40,365 bases of DNA from a virus, in IMG/VR virus record IMGVR_UViG_3300013132_000096, positions 1 through 40,365 of that record. One strand, given 5' to 3'. Every line of letters begins with the position of its first letter. Position 1 is the stretch's first letter. Below are positions 36,347-40,365 of this stretch, piece after piece. Below the pieces are notes generated by a model that saw only the letters and a program-made list of their open reading frames with translations, was not told where the DNA came from and did no database searches. The translations under genes were made by a program, and so were the position numbers.

Positions 36347-36375
36347 AGAGTAGCATCTAGAGCACTAATGGTCAA
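36347..36375 (-). promoter_or_regulatory. Predicted promoter for the resolvase-like gene
   Basis: On the minus strand, TTGACC (36370-36375), a 17-base spacer and TACTCT (36347-36352), with TG one base upstream of the -10 element. It lies in the 56-base gap before the gene. Confidence 0.5.
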
Positions 36376-36384
36376 AATAATATT

Positions 36385-36615
36385 TTAGAGACTTTGCTCT
36401 AAGTAGTTTTTTAGTTCGGTATACCCGCCAATGTGACTATCTTCAAAAAAAATTTGTGGTACTGTTTTTGCTTCTGGAAAGCGTTTTAGTAGCTCAGTCT
36501 TAATTTCAGGATTAACTACATTCTTTACGACATATTGATAGTTGTGTTCGGTGAGTAAGGCTTTTGCCCGCTCACAGAACGGGCAAGAGTCTTTAGAGTA
36601 CATTACTAATGTCAT
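36385..36615 (-). CDS. grx: Glutaredoxin (dithiol CPFC)
   Basis: A 76-residue glutaredoxin with CPFC at residues 11-14, the TVPQIFF cis-proline loop (51-57) and GGYTEL (63-68), complete for the fold and of normal length. It would pass electrons to the ribonucleotide reductase encoded just upstream. ATG at 36615 is chosen because it starts the domain exactly and lies 1 base after the reductase stop, suggesting coupled translation; longer in-frame starts up to 36675 would add an irrelevant leader inside the reductase gene. Confidence 0.9.
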   Translation of the reverse strand: MTLVMYSKDSCPFCERAKALLTEHNYQYVVKNVVNPEIKTELLKRFPEAKTVPQIFFEDSHIGGYTELKNYLEQSL

Positions 36616-36616
36616 A

Positions 36617-37684
36617 TTAAATCGCGCAACCTTCATTAGAGCAAAACTTGTTACTCTCTGCGTTTTCGCCTTCATTAGTTAAGCTACTGAAGTCTAGCGG
36701 ATATAGTGAGTTTGCATAAGCTTGAACTTCTTCTCTGGGAGCTGCAATGTAAGGTGCTTGCACATATCCATGTTCAAAGTATGGTAGCAGCGATACTGAC
36801 TTAAGTTCACTGTCAAATGCGCTTAAACAGGCGGCAATCTGATTAACTTCATTTTTAGTGAAAGTTACTGTGACGGATACCGCGTTGTCACTCCAAACCT
36901 TTTGGAAATCCGAAACATCTTTAAATTGTTGCCAGATAGAAACATCAGACTTTTTCGGTAAGCTCTCATCTACTAAGACTGGAAAATATACTACTAGTGT
37001 TCTAGTCGGGTCTGTTGCCGCTGGTTCAATACGGTAGTTGGCATTTTTTAGAATGTCCATGATTGGCGAATTAGCTGCTAACCTAACAGTACGATAGTAT
37101 GAAGAAGATTCGGTATGGTGAATACCTGGAAGAGCTCCAGCTAGTAGAGAAACAGTTCCCGAAGGCTTTACTGTAGTTTTTCTAATAGAACGAGGAACAC
37201 CAAGCCAATCACTGTACTTTTTATCAATATACGTTAGATAGTCATAGGCTTGGTCCGCCCATGAGAGAAACTCTTTTCTGCCAAACTTAATAAAGGCTTC
37301 TTGAATACCACTCATAGAACAGCCGATTCGTCTATTACGACTAATAGCAGCATTTGTTTCTTGCCAGTTTGTAGCAAGAAGAGTAACTGCCTTTGAGTAC
37401 AGATAAGAGAATTTTAAAGTGCGTTGCAGATCCCAGTAATCTTTGTGATTAGCGGGATAGTTTTCATTTAGGTTGCACGTCTCATAACTAGATAATTGTA
37501 TTTCACCACAATTGGCTACTGGTATTAGTGAGTACTTTGGTTTTCCGGCAGCAGTTTTTCCTTCGTCTCCTATAACGCAGAAATTAAAATATGCAGGAAC
37601 TGTCATACAATATACGTCTTCTATACCGTCGAGTTCAATTGAGACTATTTTATGATTATAAGAAAATGATTCCGCAGCTAACAT
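36617..37684 (-). CDS. nrdJ: Class II ribonucleotide reductase NrdJ, intein C-part plus C-terminal extein
   Basis: This is the same reading frame as the N-part, after one TAA. Counting from the first ATG (37684), 58 residues are the end of the intein: NHKIVSIELDGIEDVYCMTVPAYFNF is block F-like, and the last residue is Asn before Cys. The C-extein begins at 37510 with CGEIQLSSYETCNL, holding the radical Cys, the Glu and the partner Cys, and runs 297 residues to FCSNEGC, the C-terminal redox pair. Joined to the 409-residue N-extein it gives 706 residues, near the usual 739 of the L. leichmannii enzyme. ATG at 37684 has no good ribosome site, and no NTG occurs between it and the stop, so independent translation is doubtful. 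Confidence 0.75.
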   Translation of the reverse strand: MLAAESFSYNHKIVSIELDGIEDVYCMTVPAYFNFCVIGDEGKTAAGKPKYSLIPVANCGEIQLSSYETCNLNENYPANHKDYWDLQRTLKFSYLYSKAVTLLATNWQETNAAISRNRRIGCSMSGIQEAFIKFGRKEFLSWADQAYDYLTYIDKKYSDWLGVPRSIRKTTVKPSGTVSLLAGALPGIHHTESSSYYRTVRLAANSPIMDILKNANYRIEPAATDPTRTLVVYFPVLVDESLPKKSDVSIWQQFKDVSDFQKVWSDNAVSVTVTFTKNEVNQIAACLSAFDSELKSVSLLPYFEHGYVQAPYIAAPREEVQAYANSLYPLDFSSLTNEGENAESNKFCSNEGCAI

Positions 37685-38953
37685 CTTTTGAGCTAGTGTT
37701 TGGTTATACGCACTGTTTTTAAGTTTATAAGCATTGAATAAATCTACTTCAAAACCTACTTCTTCTGCTAAAACTTTTAAAATATCTGATGGTTTAAATA
37801 TCCTAATACTATCACTCTTTATCCGGTAATCAAAACCTAAACCATTAGCAAAATCTTGAATCTCTTTACTATTAGGTATTTTTCGAGCGGTTACTATTTA
37901 CTTTTTTACTTCGTCTATTAATAACCCTATTTTTTGTTTAGCTTTAGCGTGCTTAGTTCTATTAGCAGAAATAGTTTGTAAAGCATATCCATTTTTTGCA
38001 TTACGTGTATTTATGTGCCTATCAGAAAAAGGCACAATAAATTCCTGCCCGTCAATAGCATCAATTTTTCTTACAAAATAAAGCTTTCCACTAGAAGTCC
38101 AGTTTGCTTCATTGCGCTCAATTACACTATTTATCTCATCTTCTGATATTACTATACGTTCACACGCATTATAACGTTCTTTCATAGCCTGAGATAATTT
38201 TAGCTTAACTTCTTGCTTTGCCATAGTGTTCTTTATAGCAACTAGCATTTTTTCTTTGTATTCAGTATTAGACCAACGTTCGGCGCTTTTAGCCCCAATA
38301 AGTTGTTTAGTGTCTTCTGAATGCTTTTTTCCAAACATGCCATTGGCAGTTCCAAATTTAGGTTTATGAAATTTTTCTTTCCACTCATCAGACATTCTAT
38401 GATATGGATTTTTATCTCCCATCATATCTTTACTGTGTAACATATCGTGGTCTGAAGCACTCATGACTACTAAGTTGTCAAAACTATTATTTAGTCCTGC
38501 ATAGTCTTTATGATGAACTACTTCAGTATTGTTAAGTTTTCTACCTTCAAAAAATTCAGCAAATAATCTATGTTCTGCTTTATTTTTATTGTTATTATCA
38601 GAATGAGACACCCACATATAATCTTGACTTTTTGATTTCATCTGAGCAACCCACTTACGTCTAGCCATTAGACTAGTACCAACAGTTAAATCTTTTAAGG
38701 CTTTGCGCTCTCCAGAGGGTAGATAGAACTCATGATTATCTGTAGCTCTAATACTAGTGCCATCATCTAAAGTAACTTTATACAACTGTTTGTTATACCC
38801 TGTAACCCTCGGATGTTGGGCAAGGCTGACAGTAGTTTGTCCTAAATCATTTACACAATATACAGGTACATCTTTACCTTCTTCAGCTAGTTGTTTAATA
38901 GTTACAGCATTTCTGCCGTCTGCTACAGCTATTAAAGTATCCCCAGACACACA
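37511..38953 (-). mobile_element. Intein with HNH homing endonuclease, interrupted by one stop codon
   Basis: 481 codons between the reductase residues NP and CGE. Splicing features: Cys 1 in CVSGDTLI (block A), TDNHEF at 71-76 (block B, Thr and His present), block F with NFCV, and a terminal Asn followed by Cys +1. The penultimate residue is Ala rather than the usual His. Residues about 125-230 carry an HNH endonuclease (VVHHKDYAGLNNSFDNL ... SDHDMLH) and a NUMOD3-like DNA-binding motif (GMFGKKHSEDTK, 205-216). Codon 352 is TAA. The insertion splits the enzyme at its active-site Cys, a favoured intein position in reductases. Confidence 0.88.
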
Positions 38954-40180
38954 AGGATTTAACCCTTTAACACTAGTATCATCGTTTTTAATACCGTCTT
39001 TTAGTCTTCCATAACTTCTAGAGGTATCAAGCCAGAAAAATCCAGGCTCTCCATTTTGTGCAATTGAAGCTACATAAGGCGCATAATCCATTCCAGCTTT
39101 AGCATATAGAGAGTTATTGCTAGCCCATAGCCAACCACCAAATTTCCAGCTCCAAATTTCTGAGGCATACTTTTTAGCTATGAGACTTTTGTCATCCCAA
39201 CTTGTTTCAAAACTATTATATGCATCATAATCTTGCTTATTTGCAGCTTCTAATTCTGGAGGAGCTTGCATACCCATACCAACAGGGCTTTTGTCCCAAT
39301 TTTTTAGAGTCACATAATCTAAGTCATTCGGATTACCAAGCGCGATTAATGCGCTTCTGCGCACATTACCTGCTACGACTATTTTGCCAATAATGCCCAT
39401 AATACTGACAATATCAGTAGATGTTAATAACTGACCGACTCTATTCTCTAGTACTTCTTTAATACCGTTAAAACCTTGTACGAGTGGCTCAGGACCAGAA
39501 GCTACCCCTCCAAATCCTTTAATTTCCGTTCCATAAGGTCTAACCTTACTAACATCATAGGTAATAGGGCTACTACCTTCTTCTAGATAGGAATCAATTA
39601 GGCAAGAAATAAGTTCTACCCACCCCTCTCTAGTATCGTCTACTACTACAAGCTCTGGTTCTCCTGATGGTTTTTGCACAATAACTTTTTCTGCTCCATC
39701 AGTATCATACCCACAACCTACTCCCTGCATCATTGTATCCATTACAAATGCAAAAGGCTTAGATAGTTCAGCGTCAATGTCTTCAGTAGATACGAACGCG
39801 CAATTATAAAGAGCCATAGCTCCTTTTTCCCACAGGTAATCTGTGCCCATCATCCAGAGTCCGCGGCCTGGCGGAGTCCATTTAAATTCAAACAAACGCT
39901 CGGCAGCTTCTTCTGCTAGACGATGTGCTCGTTTTTCATCCCAAGGTAGATGCGAAGTAATAGCATGTGTTTTAAGAATGGAAAACATTCCCTCAATAAC
40001 ACGAATTACGCATTCAGCCCAGGTCTCTAGAGTACCATTCTCTTTGCGTCTTGCATAGGTACGATAGTAAGTAAACTCACTTAATCCACCATATCCCCAG
40101 TGTACAGATTTTGCTCCTAGTAAGTCTTTAAATTCTTTTCTTAATTGAAATTTAATAGGTTTTTTACCTATAGTTAGCAT
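37898..40180 (-). CDS. nrdJ: Class II ribonucleotide reductase NrdJ, N-terminal part plus intein N-part
   Basis: A 760-residue open frame. Residues 1-409 are the N-terminal extein of an adenosylcobalamin-dependent ribonucleoside-triphosphate reductase of the Lactobacillus leichmannii type: the YYRTYARR...ETWAECVIRVIEG block (38-64), LYNC with the redox Cys 127, the VMQGVGCGYD-like stretch, and VAGNVRRSA. It breaks off at GLNP, just before the thiyl-radical Cys. Cys 410 is residue 1 of an intein (CVSGDTLI). ATG at 40180 has AAGGAG 7 bases upstream; an in-frame TTG at 40222 is rejected. The frame ends at a single TAA (37898-37900), after which the same frame stays open to the end of the reductase. 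Confidence 0.85.
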   Translation of the reverse strand: MLTIGKKPIKFQLRKEFKDLLGAKSVHWGYGGLSEFTYYRTYARRKENGTLETWAECVIRVIEGMFSILKTHAITSHLPWDEKRAHRLAEEAAERLFEFKWTPPGRGLWMMGTDYLWEKGAMALYNCAFVSTEDIDAELSKPFAFVMDTMMQGVGCGYDTDGAEKVIVQKPSGEPELVVVDDTREGWVELISCLIDSYLEEGSSPITYDVSKVRPYGTEIKGFGGVASGPEPLVQGFNGIKEVLENRVGQLLTSTDIVSIMGIIGKIVVAGNVRRSALIALGNPNDLDYVTLKNWDKSPVGMGMQAPPELEAANKQDYDAYNSFETSWDDKSLIAKKYASEIWSWKFGGWLWASNNSLYAKAGMDYAPYVASIAQNGEPGFFWLDTSRSYGRLKDGIKNDDTSVKGLNPCVSGDTLIAVADGRNAVTIKQLAEEGKDVPVYCVNDLGQTTVSLAQHPRVTGYNKQLYKVTLDDGTSIRATDNHEFYLPSGERKALKDLTVGTSLMARRKWVAQMKSKSQDYMWVSHSDNNNKNKAEHRLFAEFFEGRKLNNTEVVHHKDYAGLNNSFDNLVVMSASDHDMLHSKDMMGDKNPYHRMSDEWKEKFHKPKFGTANGMFGKKHSEDTKQLIGAKSAERWSNTEYKEKMLVAIKNTMAKQEVKLKLSQAMKERYNACERIVISEDEINSVIERNEANWTSSGKLYFVRKIDAIDGQEFIVPFSDRHINTRNAKNGYALQTISANRTKHAKAKQKIGLLIDEVKK

Positions 40181-40218
40181 ACTTTTTCTCCTTACGCATA
40201 AAGTAACTATTGTTCTTC

Positions 40219-40365
40219 TCAAGAACGAATAGTGCTCACATTATTTCTTTTTTCAATTTCTATTTTAGGTATTAGTGGATGAGAGTAGTCATGAGAGATT
40301 AGAAACACATTAAGTCCGTGTTCTTCTTGTAGTACCTCAAACAGCTTTTCTTTCCCACTCTCATC
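40219..40365 (-). CDS. SbcC/gp46-like recombination ATPase, C-terminal end (partial)
   Basis: The last 48 residues of a protein entering from beyond the window. It begins DESGKEKLFEVLQ, where DE looks like the end of a Walker B motif, and continues with NVFLISHDYSH, the H-loop His of Rad50/SbcC/T4 gp46-type ATPases, then a strand with EIEKRNNVSTI typical of their last residues. The stop is 38 bases before the reductase ATG, so they probably share a transcript. Such proteins work with a gp47/SbcD nuclease in resecting DNA ends. Identification from 48 residues is necessarily cautious. Confidence 0.6.
   Translation of the reverse strand, partial: DESGKEKLFEVLQEEHGLNVFLISHDYSHPLIPKIEIEKRNNVSTIRS

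Noticed and set aside
37685-37897. A frameshift as the cause of the interruption in nrdJ
   Set aside because: The halves before and after are in the same frame (start-to-start distance is a multiple of three) and the 71 codons between are open, so only a single stop codon separates them.
40181-40280. Promoter directly upstream of nrdJ (TTGAAA with a downstream AT-rich box)
   Set aside because: The -10 candidates at acceptable spacing are poor matches; the gene is more likely read through from the upstream ATPase gene.

Overview
The window is an AT-rich piece of a tailed double-stranded DNA phage genome. The order portal, protease/capsid, connector, neck, tail terminator, major tail protein, frameshifted chaperones, tape measure, then homologues of lambda gpM-gpL-gpK-gpI-gpJ indicates a siphovirus with a long, non-contractile tail; no sheath or contractile baseplate genes are present. 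Terminase, lysis and replicative polymerase genes are outside the window. The host cannot be named from the sequence. A B12-dependent class II ribonucleotide reductase and a ThyX thymidylate synthase fit a phage that makes its own dNTPs.

Layout. On the plus strand, 7-33904 is the virion module. It begins with an HNH nuclease and the portal, followed by an in-frame prohead protease-major capsid fusion that carries a second internal ribosome binding site. After a strong hairpin come a glycosyltransferase-like gene and a small unknown gene, then a head-tail connector with an inserted LamG-like domain, a neck protein, the tail terminator (with its own predicted promoter) and the major tail protein. 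Next is a structured double-hairpin intergenic region and a G/GT chaperone pair joined by a programmed -1 frameshift. A 4682-residue tape measure follows, containing 41 tandem 27-residue repeats. The tail-tip genes close the module, and a promoter drives two small unknown genes at its end. On the minus strand, 33936-40365 is a nucleotide-metabolism and recombination module: the end of an SbcC/gp46-like ATPase, a class II ribonucleotide reductase interrupted by an HNH-bearing intein, a glutaredoxin, a PD-(D/E)XK nuclease, a T5-type 5' nuclease, ThyX and a glutaredoxin-like protein. The two transcription units converge on a bidirectional terminator at 33908-33934.

The most notable points are: (1) the intein in the reductase, whose frame is open from end to end except for one UAA; (2) the giant tape measure, whose 27-residue period would span about 40 angstroms as an alpha helix, roughly one tail-tube ring; (3) a complete -1 frameshift signal (Shine-Dalgarno-like stimulator, A_AAA_AAC heptamer, 8-nt spacer, 8-bp stem); (4) the protease-capsid fusion with internal re-initiation; (5) the LamG insertion in a connector protein.

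No stretch longer than 300 bases lacks a gene. No tRNA, CRISPR array or insertion sequence was seen.
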